From Planctomycetota bacterium (GTDB taxonomy: Bacteria; Planctomycetota; Planctomycetia; Pirellulales; Pirellulaceae): a DNA stretch of 36,591 nt. Below are positions 8,327 through 15,503 of the stretch, piece by piece. The translations under genes and the position numbers were made by a program. The stretch spans positions 1 through 36,591 of the forward strand of contig CAUJKA010000153.1 in the NCBI GenBank assembly GCA_963204965.1, written 5' to 3'. A model generated the notes under the pieces. It worked only from the letters and a program-made list of their open reading frames with translations, was not told where the DNA came from and searched no databases. Within the stretch, counting starts at the first letter, position 1; each line of letters starts with the position of its first letter.

Positions 8327-10108
8327 ATGACAGCCAAGAAATGGACGTTTGTGCCTTTTGATGTTGGAGCGGTTCAAGATCTCTCGCGGAAGGCCGATGT
8401 ATCCCCCGTAGTAGCTCAACTGCTTTTGCGCCGAGGCATCACAACTTCTGACCAGGCTCGAGAGTTCCTAGAATCGAAGCTAACCTCGCTGCGTCCCCCT
8501 GAGGAATTGCCAGGTGTGCCGAAGGCCTGCGAGGTCATCAATCGAGCCATCGATGCTGGCGAGGAAATGGTCGTTCACGGCGACTACGACGCCGACGGAA
8601 TGACTGGAACCGCGATCCTCTATCGCTGCCTTCAATTGTTGGGCGCCAAAGTCACCTACTTCCTTCCCAATCGCATGGAAGAAGGGTACGGTCTACACGT
8701 CGACTCCATCGAGCGATTCGCATCTTCGGGCAAGAAGTGCATCATCACGGTGGACTGTGGTATCGCTGGCTTGCAAGCCGCTGCTCGAGCCAAGGCGTTA
8801 GGCTTGACGCTGGTCATTACCGACCACCACCGCTTCGCTGAACAATTACCGGAAGCGGACGCGATCGTTCACCCAGCCTTGCCCGGGGCAAACTATCCCT
8901 TTGCGGGACTCTGCGGAGCCGGTGTGGCGTTCAAGTTGGCTTGGGCGCTTTGCCAATCACGTTCTGGGACTCCGCGCGTCGCCGAGCACCTTCGCGATTT
9001 TCTGCTTCAAGCTGTTGGATTGGCCGCGATCGGAACGGTCGCGGATGTCGTGCCTTTGATCGACGAAAATCGAATCATCGTGCGCAATGGCCTGAAGATG
9101 CTGCAACGACAATGCAGCTTAGGGCTCAACAAGCTAAAGGAACTGACCGGGCTCACCAACAAACGCGCTCTGGAAAGTGAAGACATCGGATTCACAATCG
9201 CTCCGCGACTTAACGCAGCCGGGCGACTTGGCCAAGCTCAGTTGGCTGTTGAACTGTTAATTACTGAAGACCCCAATCGAGCCACAGCTTTAGCGACCTA
9301 CATTCAAGAGCTGAACGAGAATCGTAACAAGCTCGAACGCAGCATGCAGTTGTCGGCCAGCAAGCAACTGAAAGAGATTCACTCGCCCGATGAAGATCCT
9401 GCCTTTGTGCTTAGCTCTCCCAATTTTCATCCCGGCGTGATTGGAATCGTTGCTGGCAAGTTGGCCGAAAAGTACCATCGTCCAGTGATCGTCATTGCCT
9501 TGGATAAGCTGGGAGTCAAACCTGCGATCGGCTCGGGTCGCAGCCCAAACGGCGTCAATTTGCATGAGGCTCTGCAGCAATGCAGCGAGCTTCTGATCAG
9601 TGGAGGCGGCCACGCAGCAGCGGCTGGATTGAAGCTGGAAGAGTCGCGACTGTCGGCCTTTCGCGCGGCCTTCATGGAAGCAGTCGCTGTGCAATCATCA
9701 GGCCTCACCATGACACCTGAACTTAGCTTCGATGCCGAAGCAGCTTTGGGACAATTAGATCTTTCCGCTCTCATGCAGATCGAACAGCTCGCGCCGTTTG
9801 GCATGCAGAACCCTCGACCACTATTCTGCGCTGTTGGCGTGACGCTCGCCGACGCACCTAAACTACTTGGCGATAGCGGCAAACACCTGAGCATGCAGTT
9901 GGTCCAGCATGGCAAACGCATGCGCGCGGTTGCATTTGGCCAAGGTGAAGAATGGTTTGAAAAACTCTCACAACTTGGCGACCAACCCATCGACTTGGCC
10001 TTCCGCCCCGTAATCAACGAACACCGCGGCTTCCGCGCCGTCGAAGTTCACTTGGTCGACTGGCGACTCCATCAAGCTCATCACAGCCCACTCCAATCGG
10101 TCGGCTAA
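8327..10108 (+). CDS. recJ: Single-stranded-DNA-specific 5'-3' exonuclease RecJ
   Basis: RecJ degrades single-stranded DNA 5' to 3' in recombination and mismatch/base-excision repair. The ATG at 8327 (593 aa) is preceded by AGGAG at 8312-8316, which favours it over the longer frame from 8285. DHH-family signatures are in order: HGDYDADG (84-91), DCG (143-145), ITDHH (164-168) and the DHHA1 motif GGGHAAAAGL (from 426). These supply the metal-binding Asp and His residues. A C-terminal OB-like region follows (FGMQNPRPLFCAVGV). The length fits the RecJ core. The gene ends at the border of the accessory island. Confidence 0.96.
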   Translation: MTAKKWTFVPFDVGAVQDLSRKADVSPVVAQLLLRRGITTSDQAREFLESKLTSLRPPEELPGVPKACEVINRAIDAGEEMVVHGDYDADGMTGTAILYRCLQLLGAKVTYFLPNRMEEGYGLHVDSIERFASSGKKCIITVDCGIAGLQAAARAKALGLTLVITDHHRFAEQLPEADAIVHPALPGANYPFAGLCGAGVAFKLAWALCQSRSGTPRVAEHLRDFLLQAVGLAAIGTVADVVPLIDENRIIVRNGLKMLQRQCSLGLNKLKELTGLTNKRALESEDIGFTIAPRLNAAGRLGQAQLAVELLITEDPNRATALATYIQELNENRNKLERSMQLSASKQLKEIHSPDEDPAFVLSSPNFHPGVIGIVAGKLAEKYHRPVIVIALDKLGVKPAIGSGRSPNGVNLHEALQQCSELLISGGGHAAAAGLKLEESRLSAFRAAFMEAVAVQSSGLTMTPELSFDAEAALGQLDLSALMQIEQLAPFGMQNPRPLFCAVGVTLADAPKLLGDSGKHLSMQLVQHGKRMRAVAFGQGEEWFEKLSQLGDQPIDLAFRPVINEHRGFRAVEVHLVDWRLHQAHHSPLQSVG

Positions 10109-10150
10109 ATCCATGTCCGCGCTGACCTTTGTTTTCACGTAGTGGGATTC

Positions 10151-10181
10151 GCCAGAATTCCTTCTGCACCGGAATTCTGGC
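10151..10181. repeat. Perfect 11-bp inverted repeat after recJ
   Basis: GCCAGAATTCC (10151-10161) and GGAATTCTGGC (10171-10181) pair perfectly around a 9-nt loop. It lies 42 bp after the recJ stop and has no T-run, so it is probably a palindromic intergenic element or a non-canonical transcript end. It is preceded by GTAGTGG (10139-10145), which also begins the element at 20108. Confidence 0.75.
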
Positions 10182-10187
10182 AACTGT

Positions 10188-10287
10188 GAATCCTGCTGGC
10201 TTGCCAGCAGATCGTTAGGCTTCCAGCTAGTTGGCGAAAACATCTTTTCTTTTTTCTCAATTTTGGCGTGTAGCGAGAAGCCTAACG
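10188..10287. repeat. Dispersed ~50-bp repeat, copy 1, inside a larger palindrome
   Basis: Bases 10188-10236 recur almost exactly at 14121-14170, in the same orientation. The unit contains the hairpin CTGCTGGC-TT-GCCAGCAG (10193-10210). CGTTAGGCTT (10213-10222) can also pair with AAGCCTAACG (10278-10287) across a poly-pyrimidine stretch. The rest of the 376-bp gap 10109-10484 holds no gene, only this and the neighbouring palindromes. Confidence 0.8.
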
Positions 10288-10393
10288 AAACGACCGGGCA
10301 AGCCGGTGGGATTGAGAACCCTAGAGTGGACGTAACACTGTTGGTAAGAAAATGAGGGCACGAAAACGTTGGGAAATAGAGAAGAATTGGATA

Positions 10394-10450
10394 CCACTAA
10401 TCTTCACTGATGAGCACTAATGATTAGTGGGAATTAGTGATGATTAGTGG
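10394..10450. repeat. CACTAAT/ATTAGTG nested palindrome
   Basis: Outer arms CCACTAATC (10394-10402) and GATTAGTGG (10442-10450) pair perfectly. The centre CACTAAT-G-ATTAGTG (10415-10429) is itself a perfect palindrome, and a further ATTAGTGAT lies between. The whole 57 bp can form a long AT-rich cruciform or RNA stem, 34 bp from the stop of the SMI1-like gene. Confidence 0.85.
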
Positions 10451-10484
10451 TTAAGGATGATCGGGATTTTGTTGCTGGCAACTA

Positions 10485-11624
10485 CTACGAAACTTCAAGA
10501 TCAACTTGAAGCTGCTTACCGACTTGATACACGTCAATCCAGGGTTCGCGGCTTGGCTTGCTAGCCAGCAAAGTGTGCTTCATTCGCAACAGCCAATCCG
10601 ACTCTGGAAAAACGGCGCCCCAGCCACCCAACATGAGATGACAATCGAAATTGAAGTGAGGGTGGTTTGATTGAAACTCGTGCAGGTATTCGACAACCCG
10701 AGGATTGTCCTCAAAATAGCCCAGGTCACCGACCCATTCTCCGATGGACTTAACCCATGCTCGAACCGCTGGACTACCTTTACTCAATACGACGCCAACA
10801 CTTGGCAGGCAACGTTGCGGCGAGCTATACAGTTTGATTCCGTTGGTCTTGCGGGGTAGAGCTGCATTGGAATCGTGAAAAGCCGCCAAACCATCAAGAT
10901 AGTCATCTTGCTCGTAGACACTAATCACGCCGCTGAGCTTGCGCGGGTTTTCTGGAACTTGTGCGCACTGAAATGAAAACAAGTGCTTCCACTTACCCGA
11001 TCGTGTCGGTTCAACAATCCCATCACCTTCGATGACTCCAGCATATGTTTTGCCGCTTTCCTTCAGGATCATGGTAGGCTTTGCCAGCTTCCATCCCTCG
11101 GCAATCAAGTCTGGGCATTCGAATGATCTGTTTTTCGCAACCTTAGCCCTGTCCGCTCTGGCCTTAGTCCGCGCGTCATCGTCTCGCAGTCGCTTTTTAC
11201 GATGGGCCTCGGTCGATCTGAACTTCCAAATACTATATTTGGCCAGCTCGCCAAGACTGTTGTAAAACGCGGGGGTACGAAAAGGAACTTTTGATTCGAG
11301 TACTTTTGAAATCGCATACTGAATGTCTGGATCTTCTTTGGTTGAATCAAAGTAGCACAGCAAACGCTCGCTGAAGCAGCAAACCACCAGCTCATTGGGC
11401 CAAGATTTTGCGAGGTCTTTCGGACTGCGAATAAAGTCGGACGGCTTGCTGCGGATCTGCCTATTAATTTTGATCAGCCGATCGACATCGGTTTCGAGAT
11501 TTGGAGCTGTTATGCTCTCCGCATTTGGGCAATTTTTTTTGATCAATCGCCAAGCATCGGTGAAGCTCTTGGGCAAGCGAACTCCCAACGCTGATTCCAG
11601 TTTTTTTAACTCGCCGATTGACAT
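10485..11624 (-). CDS. SMI1/KNR4 (SUKH)-like protein
   Basis: 379 aa from the ATG at 11624. The frame opens at 11696, but the conserved part begins at MSIGELKKLESALGVRLPKS, which resembles the start of SMI1/KNR4 (SUKH) domains (a helix, then LP-x-SF-x-DAW). In bacteria such domains are often immunity proteins against secreted or contact-delivered toxins, but can also be general binding modules. The middle has a basic, charged helix (about 140-165: HRKKRLRDDDARTKARADR); the C-terminal two thirds match no family I know and include the aromatic segment HFNFDCHLMLGGWGAVFPESDW. No signal peptide or membrane helix. No toxin gene is visible nearby. The family call rests on the N-terminal 30 residues only. 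Confidence 0.6.
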   Translation of the reverse strand: MSIGELKKLESALGVRLPKSFTDAWRLIKKNCPNAESITAPNLETDVDRLIKINRQIRSKPSDFIRSPKDLAKSWPNELVVCCFSERLLCYFDSTKEDPDIQYAISKVLESKVPFRTPAFYNSLGELAKYSIWKFRSTEAHRKKRLRDDDARTKARADRAKVAKNRSFECPDLIAEGWKLAKPTMILKESGKTYAGVIEGDGIVEPTRSGKWKHLFSFQCAQVPENPRKLSGVISVYEQDDYLDGLAAFHDSNAALPRKTNGIKLYSSPQRCLPSVGVVLSKGSPAVRAWVKSIGEWVGDLGYFEDNPRVVEYLHEFQSNHPHFNFDCHLMLGGWGAVFPESDWLLRMKHTLLASKPSREPWIDVYQVGKQLQVDLEVS

Positions 11625-11753
11625 AGTAAGTGTCTCGCATGGATGGTGACTGGAGCAAATTTGCAAATAGGTTAGCACAAGAATTCTGCCCCACACAGTG
11701 AACGAACGGCCCTAACCCCAATTGCCCTGACTTTAGTTTGGTTTTTGGAACAC

Positions 11754-11773
11754 GGTCACGCCTGGTCACGCCT
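11754..11773. repeat. 10-bp perfect tandem repeat
   Basis: GGTCACGCCT occurs twice in direct succession (11754-11763 and 11764-11773), about 130 bp upstream of the SMI1-like gene start on the opposite-strand reading. It may be a paired regulatory site or chance; nothing else is seen in 11697-11868. Confidence 0.6.
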
Positions 11774-11868
11774 CGAAGTAGATACTAAAACTTGACCGAA
11801 GAACTTCAACGCAATTTTGTCTTTTGCACTGACTGATTTTCACTTCAGTTCACGTCACTTGAGTCTTC

Positions 11869-12132
11869 TTATGACTTCCACAATATCAGAATCCGCAGCA
11901 ACAGCACCCATCGAACAAAGACAGCAATCAATGGCAATCCTGTAAACACACCGACGATCCATGCGAAGGTAAACGTGCGTTCGCGAATTGAGCTTGTTAC
12001 TCCGAAATAGAAGGCCGTCCCAAAACAGCAAAGACTTACAGTTAGGAAGATCCAATGCCCGATCCATTGCCGCTTGTCTTGTTCTGGATCGTTTGGCTTT
12101 CGAAATGTAACGTCCGTTATCGTATCATCAAT
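11869..12132 (-). CDS. Small two-helix membrane protein with no standard start codon
   Basis: This minus-strand frame is open from the codon after the TAA at 12136-12138 down to TAA at 11869-11871 (88 codons). It has two clear hydrophobic segments, around HWIFLTVSLCCFGTAFYFGV and FAWIVGVFTGLPLIAVFVRW, after a polar N-terminus TFRKPNDPEQDKRQW. That pattern is far more protein-like than the 70-codon ATG frame overlapping it (11855-12067). No ATG, GTG or TTG exists in frame before the hydrophobic part. The best candidate is ATT at 12130-12132, which shares one base with the stop of the preceding gene (TAATT, like the common TAATG coupling junction). Either a rare ATT start is used or the start has been lost by one substitution. 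Family unknown. Confidence 0.5.
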   Translation of the reverse strand: MDDTITDVTFRKPNDPEQDKRQWIGHWIFLTVSLCCFGTAFYFGVTSSIRERTFTFAWIVGVFTGLPLIAVFVRWVLLLRILILWKS

Positions 12133-12470
12133 TAATTACCCTGAGTTAAAGTCGCAAACAGGATGAGTGTGGATATGCAACATCCGATGGCGACTGCAAT
12201 GGTTGCCGATATCGAAATGGAAAGACCGATAGCGACTAATAGAATTCCGAAGACCAGTAGGCCGAACACAGAGCCGACGATTAAGGAGCCGAGGCCATGA
12301 AAAAGTAGAATAGACAGCACGTAGGCAGTTTCAGATCTTCCGTGATTCTGAGAGGCCTCTGAAGCCATAGTTGGATTTGCTTCTGCGTTGGTACCATCCA
12401 AGCGCACACAGGCGTCGCACAGTCGCATGGAGTTAGAAACAGGGGTTCCACATTTATCGCACGGGCGCAT
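12132..12470 (-). CDS. Zinc-ribbon membrane protein, hypothetical
   Basis: 112 aa from the ATG at 12470; the frame extends to a TTG at 12500, but the zinc-ribbon starts right after the ATG. Two CxxC pairs (MRPCDKCGTP and MRLCDAC, residues 4-7 and 18-21) resemble a short zinc ribbon that binds one metal. A polar linker follows, then hydrophobic segments around YVLSILLFHGLGSLIVGSVF and LLVFGILLVAIGLSISIS plus a third weaker one, so it is probably anchored in the cytoplasmic membrane with the zinc ribbon inside. The downstream small membrane ORF overlaps its stop codon by one base, suggesting the two are translated together. Function unknown. Confidence 0.65.
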   Translation of the reverse strand: MRPCDKCGTPVSNSMRLCDACVRLDGTNAEANPTMASEASQNHGRSETAYVLSILLFHGLGSLIVGSVFGLLVFGILLVAIGLSISISATIAVAIGCCISTLILFATLTQGN

Positions 12471-12558
12471 GTTCCAGTATCTCGTATCAAGGTAGTTCAA
12501 CGCACGGCGAGCAACACCTTAGCCCGACTGGGAGAGCAACGATTGCCCAAACGGCCCG

Positions 12559-12786
12559 TCATCGATCGCGCGCCATCTTTGCGCGTTCGCGGAATTCATT
12601 CTCAGCTAAGGCAGTTGAAGGATCAGTCTTGTATTCCGCCCAGCGGCGATCAAGTTCTGCTCGCTGCCGTGGCGTGAGCTCGATTCCAACATCCTTAGGT
12701 AATCGATCCCAGATCTCTTGCACTAGCCGAAGCTGATCACTCTGCGATAGCGCTGCAATTTCGCTGATCACTTGTTCTAGGGTCAT
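12559..12786 (-). CDS. Putative addiction-module antitoxin component (TIGR02574-like), apparently orphan
   Basis: 75 aa from ATG at 12786. The segment LSQSDQLRLVQEIWDRLPKD followed by LTPRQRAELDRRWAEYKTDPSTAL matches the pattern of the short addiction-module component family (LP-x-R-x-x-LV-x-x-LWDSL, then ELDRR-x-x-x-x-x-x-P-x-x), which normally sits upstream of a RelE/ParE-type toxin. No toxin frame follows: the next 88 bp before the zinc-ribbon gene are empty, and nothing ParE-like lies on either side. It is therefore either a solitary antitoxin that could act in trans or a leftover of a lost module. No DNA-binding domain beyond the family core is visible. Confidence 0.78.
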   Translation of the reverse strand: MTLEQVISEIAALSQSDQLRLVQEIWDRLPKDVGIELTPRQRAELDRRWAEYKTDPSTALAENEFRERAKMARDR

Positions 12787-13237
12787 GCGTTCCTACGATC
12801 CAGAGTATACCACGTTCGAATATTCGAGCCAACGTTTACGGGACGACTGACACCTCCCGCAAAATTCACAAAAGCCACGAAAGTGATCCATACGTCAGCG
12901 CATGCTCGATTTGGACATCCACCTTTAAGCAGAGAGAATCATGGGGAAGAAAGTTCGAAGTCGATAACATGACCCTTCGCACTCTATATCCAACCCGTTT
13001 GTCCAGCCACGAAGTGGCGACACATCCTTAGCCCTGGGTGAGCGCGGCGAGTCCCGCGAGCCAAGCGTAACACAGGGTATTCGGCCTGAATGGCATTGGC
13101 GGTGAGGGCTTATGTAGCCATTTCAAAAGTCTCAATTTCGAACCGCAACATCCTTGGCGGCGTCTTTCGCTTCTTCGATGCGGATTTTCTCCAACCAAGC
13201 GACACATTATCAAAACCTAAATGCATTATGTCGAGCG
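12787..13237. other. 451-bp gap with palindromic elements, no supported gene
   Basis: Contains the element at 13006-13077. A short minus-strand frame at about 13141-13207 reads like a charged protein tail (AWLEKIRIEEAKDAAKD) but lacks a start and is preceded by two stops, so it could be a gene remnant. Nothing else is seen. Confidence 0.35.
13006..13077. repeat. REP-like composite palindrome
   Basis: Begins with the perfect hairpin GCCAC-GAA-GTGGC (13006-13018), the same motif as at 8119-8131, and continues with CCCTG (13032-13036) facing CAGGG (13073-13077) around a CG-rich core that can form a further CGCGG/CCGCG stem. It looks like a dispersed intergenic element. Confidence 0.6.
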
Positions 13238-13837
13238 TCACGTAAACCATCGCCGATACCAAGGTTTCGGCAGTCGGATGACCCAACGTCCATCAACATA
13301 ACTGCATGTCGCGTTCTTGGTGTTGGTATGGTGCTGTAATACTTCATCGAGCGCAGTGAGTGATGAGCGAAGATCATTTAGGGCAACTGGCTCCGATAGT
13401 TCCTCGAGTGTACGGCAAGCCCAAGAAAGACCTGCTTGGGATTCGGTCGCGGCTCCATCCAGTTGGGTTTCAACCGCGGTTCTACTGCATCGGCATGCCG
13501 TATCAACCCAGTTTCGAATTGCCATTTGCAGTCTAGGCGAAGCGGGAAGAGCGTCGCGAATGTCAATGTTGCCGTCCCAAAGTTCGGGAATAACACATTC
13601 GTATCCTTGCGAACGAAGGTGCAAGACACCAACCAGCATAGTCATTGATTCAAGCAAATTGGAATCAACATCGTCGGCCAATCCCTTGGATGCCGCCAAC
13701 TCACCCGCAGCGATCAGTTTATCGCAGTTTTCGGAAAGACGCTTGGGACAGTCTGACCAACGCGATAGGACAGCAGGCGTTAACACGCGCGCCGCATAAC
13801 ATACCCTTGCCACGTTTATCCACTTACTTTGATTCAC
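13238..13837 (-). CDS. Hypothetical protein
   Basis: 199 aa; I do not recognise the family. The only start for the full frame is GTG at 13837, with GGATAGAAA just upstream as a weak ribosome site. The protein is soluble and mixed alpha: Cys and Trp residues are scattered (WSDCPKRLSENCDKL, WVDTACRCSRTAVETQ), there is a hydrophobic helix ESMTMLVGVLHL around residue 65, and an acidic leucine-rich stretch SEPVALNDLRSSLTALDEVLQH near the end. The tail DGRWVIRLPKPWYRRWFT is basic and aromatic. No signal peptide, membrane helix or catalytic motif is seen. It is one of the isolated minus-strand genes of the island between recJ and thrC. The long overlapping frames on the other strand look like shadows. 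Confidence 0.6.
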   Translation of the reverse strand: MNQSKWINVARVCYAARVLTPAVLSRWSDCPKRLSENCDKLIAAGELAASKGLADDVDSNLLESMTMLVGVLHLRSQGYECVIPELWDGNIDIRDALPASPRLQMAIRNWVDTACRCSRTAVETQLDGAATESQAGLSWACRTLEELSEPVALNDLRSSLTALDEVLQHHTNTKNATCSYVDGRWVIRLPKPWYRRWFT

Positions 13838-14002
13838 TTTCTATCCGACATCAGGGAGTCCGCTAACCCAGCCCGAGTTGTCGTTAAACGCGTTGTTGGC
13901 CGAGTTTTTATTTACACTTATTAGTTTACCGCAGCGTAAGGAGGTGTTCAAACAGATCTTCTTTCGCCCTCACCGCTTATGGCTCGCATTACTCGCCACG
14001 CG

Positions 14003-14058
14003 ACTCTCCCGCGAATGAGTTGAATCACTAAACGGTCGGCCTCAGCGCGCGGGAGAGT
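14003..14058. repeat. 11-bp perfect inverted repeat
   Basis: ACTCTCCCGCG (14003-14013) and CGCGGGAGAGT (14048-14058) are exact inverse copies separated by 34 bp. With the preceding CCCTCACCGC stretch it looks like a dispersed intergenic palindrome. Confidence 0.75.
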
Positions 14059-14120
14059 TCATCAGTCGTGCTTCAGAGGCAAACGAGCTGCTGATGATTG
14101 GTTGACGGAATCTGCTATTT

Positions 14121-14170
14121 GAATCCTGCTGGCTTGCCCAGCAGATCGTTAGGCTTCATGCTAGTTGGCG
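14121..14170. repeat. Dispersed ~50-bp repeat, copy 2
   Basis: Matches 10188-10236 in the same orientation, with one extra C in the hairpin loop (CTGCTGGC-TTGCCCAGCAG region) and two substitutions before CTAGTTGGCG. The two copies flank the 3.9-kb island of orphan genes. Confidence 0.85.
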
Positions 14171-14225
14171 GAGACGCAAAACAACTTCACTTTTTTCCGC
14201 ATGTGGCTTTCAACGGATAACAGCG

Positions 14226-14264
14226 GAAGAAGAAGAAGAAGAAGAAGAAGAAGAAGAAGAAGAA
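14226..14264. repeat. (GAA)13 trinucleotide microsatellite
   Basis: Thirteen perfect GAA units (39 bp) lie 25 bp beyond the thrC stop codon. On the thrC transcript this reads as a TTC run. Such runs are prone to slippage and rare in bacterial intergenic DNA; no coding frame uses it convincingly. Confidence 0.95.
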
Positions 14265-14289
14265 GCGGACGGCACATGGAATGTACCTG

Positions 14290-15486
14290 CTACTTTGGTT
14301 CCCACATCGGTAGGTCGCAGCGAATAGCTTCGACATACTTTTGCGCGGCGCCGGTGTTGAAGACGACTACTTTGTCGCTTGATTCAATTCGTCCTTGCTG
14401 AACAAGTTTTTCTAGAGCCGCGAAACAACAGGCAGTCTCGGGACAGATTGCTATTCCTTCGGCTCGACATGCCTCCTGAGTCCAGGACACAATCCCCGAC
14501 TCTTCTGCGGCAATGGCTACGCCACCACTCTCGCGCACAGCGTCCAGAATCATAAAGTCTCCGACGGCTACGGGTACGCGAAGACCACTGGCAATGGTTG
14601 CAGCGTTGGCGAAGGGCTCAGCAAACTGCTCGCCCGTATCAAAAGCTCGTACTATCGGAGCGCAGCCTGAAGACTGAACCGAGATCATGCGCGGCATCGT
14701 TTCGCTTTCCAACCAGCCAATCTGCTGTAGTTCCTGAAAAGCCTTCCACATACCGATCAATCCAGTTCCACCTCCGGTCGGATACAAGATCACATCCGGT
14801 AGCTTCCAATTCAATTGCTCGGCGAGCTCTAACCCCATCGTCTTTTTACCTTCGATCCGATAGGGCTCTTTGAGAGTCGACAAGTCGAACCATCCCATCG
14901 ATTCGATACCTTGTCGAACGATCTTTCCGCAGTCGTTGATCAAGCCATCCACGAGGTATGTCTTGGCTCCAAAGAGCTGACATTCATATTGATTGACGAT
15001 CGGCGTATCTTTGGGCATGAACACAAAACACTCAATGCCCGCTCGGGCTGCATAAGCCGCGGCGGCACCACCAGCGTTGCCGGCTGTGGGCAAAGCGACG
15101 CGACGAATGCCAAAGTGCCGGGCCATCGAAATGGCCATCGCCATACCGCGGCTTTTAAAACTGCCGCCGGGTAAGTGCGATTCATCTTTGACCAAAAGAT
15201 TCTTCAGCCCAAATCTCGCGGCCAACCTTGGGCAGCTCAAGAGCGGGGTAGCTTGCTCGCCCAACGAAACCGGCTCGATCGAGTTCCCGACTGGCAGCAG
15301 TTCGCGAAACTTCCACATCGATGCGGGCCTGCTGCGAAGTACATCTCGCGGCACATCCATTTCGATTTGATCCAAATCGTATCGAACCCACAGCGGTCGA
15401 TCTTTGTGCATCGACTGCACAACATTCGGATCTAGGCGAGTCTTATCGATGGCCGACTCGAGATGCGTAACGTAGCGATCAGTCAT
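14290..15486 (-). CDS. thrC: Threonine synthase
   Basis: 398-aa PLP enzyme that turns O-phosphohomoserine into threonine, the last step of threonine synthesis. The family entry motif IEPVSLGEQATPLL (about 70-83) is followed by KDESHLPGGSFKSRG, where K111 is the Schiff-base lysine, TAGNAGGAAAAYAARAG for the substrate side, and PTGGGTGLIGMW, the phosphate-binding loop. The length fits the compact threonine synthase class. The ATG at 15486 lies 17 bp after the tgt stop, so thrC is probably the last gene of an operon with tgt. Related fold-type II enzymes such as threonine dehydratase are less likely because of the threonine-synthase-specific N-terminal motif. Confidence 0.9.
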   Translation of the reverse strand: MTDRYVTHLESAIDKTRLDPNVVQSMHKDRPLWVRYDLDQIEMDVPRDVLRSRPASMWKFRELLPVGNSIEPVSLGEQATPLLSCPRLAARFGLKNLLVKDESHLPGGSFKSRGMAMAISMARHFGIRRVALPTAGNAGGAAAAYAARAGIECFVFMPKDTPIVNQYECQLFGAKTYLVDGLINDCGKIVRQGIESMGWFDLSTLKEPYRIEGKKTMGLELAEQLNWKLPDVILYPTGGGTGLIGMWKAFQELQQIGWLESETMPRMISVQSSGCAPIVRAFDTGEQFAEPFANAATIASGLRVPVAVGDFMILDAVRESGGVAIAAEESGIVSWTQEACRAEGIAICPETACCFAALEKLVQQGRIESSDKVVVFNTGAAQKYVEAIRCDLPMWEPK

Positions 15487-15503
15487 CGTGAGGCTCCCTG
15501 GAT

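Larger units (their letters stand above)
13838..14289. other. 452-bp repeat-rich gap at the island border
   Basis: No gene supported. It holds three separate elements, listed individually: an inverted repeat (14003-14058), copy 2 of the ~50-bp repeat (14121-14170) and a GAA microsatellite (14226-14264). Confidence 0.4.

Noticed and set aside
11855..12067. 70-codon ATG frame overlapping the small membrane ORF
   Set aside because: Cys-rich, non-hydrophobic composition; the other frame over the same bases gives two clean membrane helices.
13141..13207. Charged protein-like tail on the minus strand (IRIEEAKDAAKD)
   Set aside because: Only about 20 codons, no start and two stops directly before it; possibly a gene remnant but too short to support.
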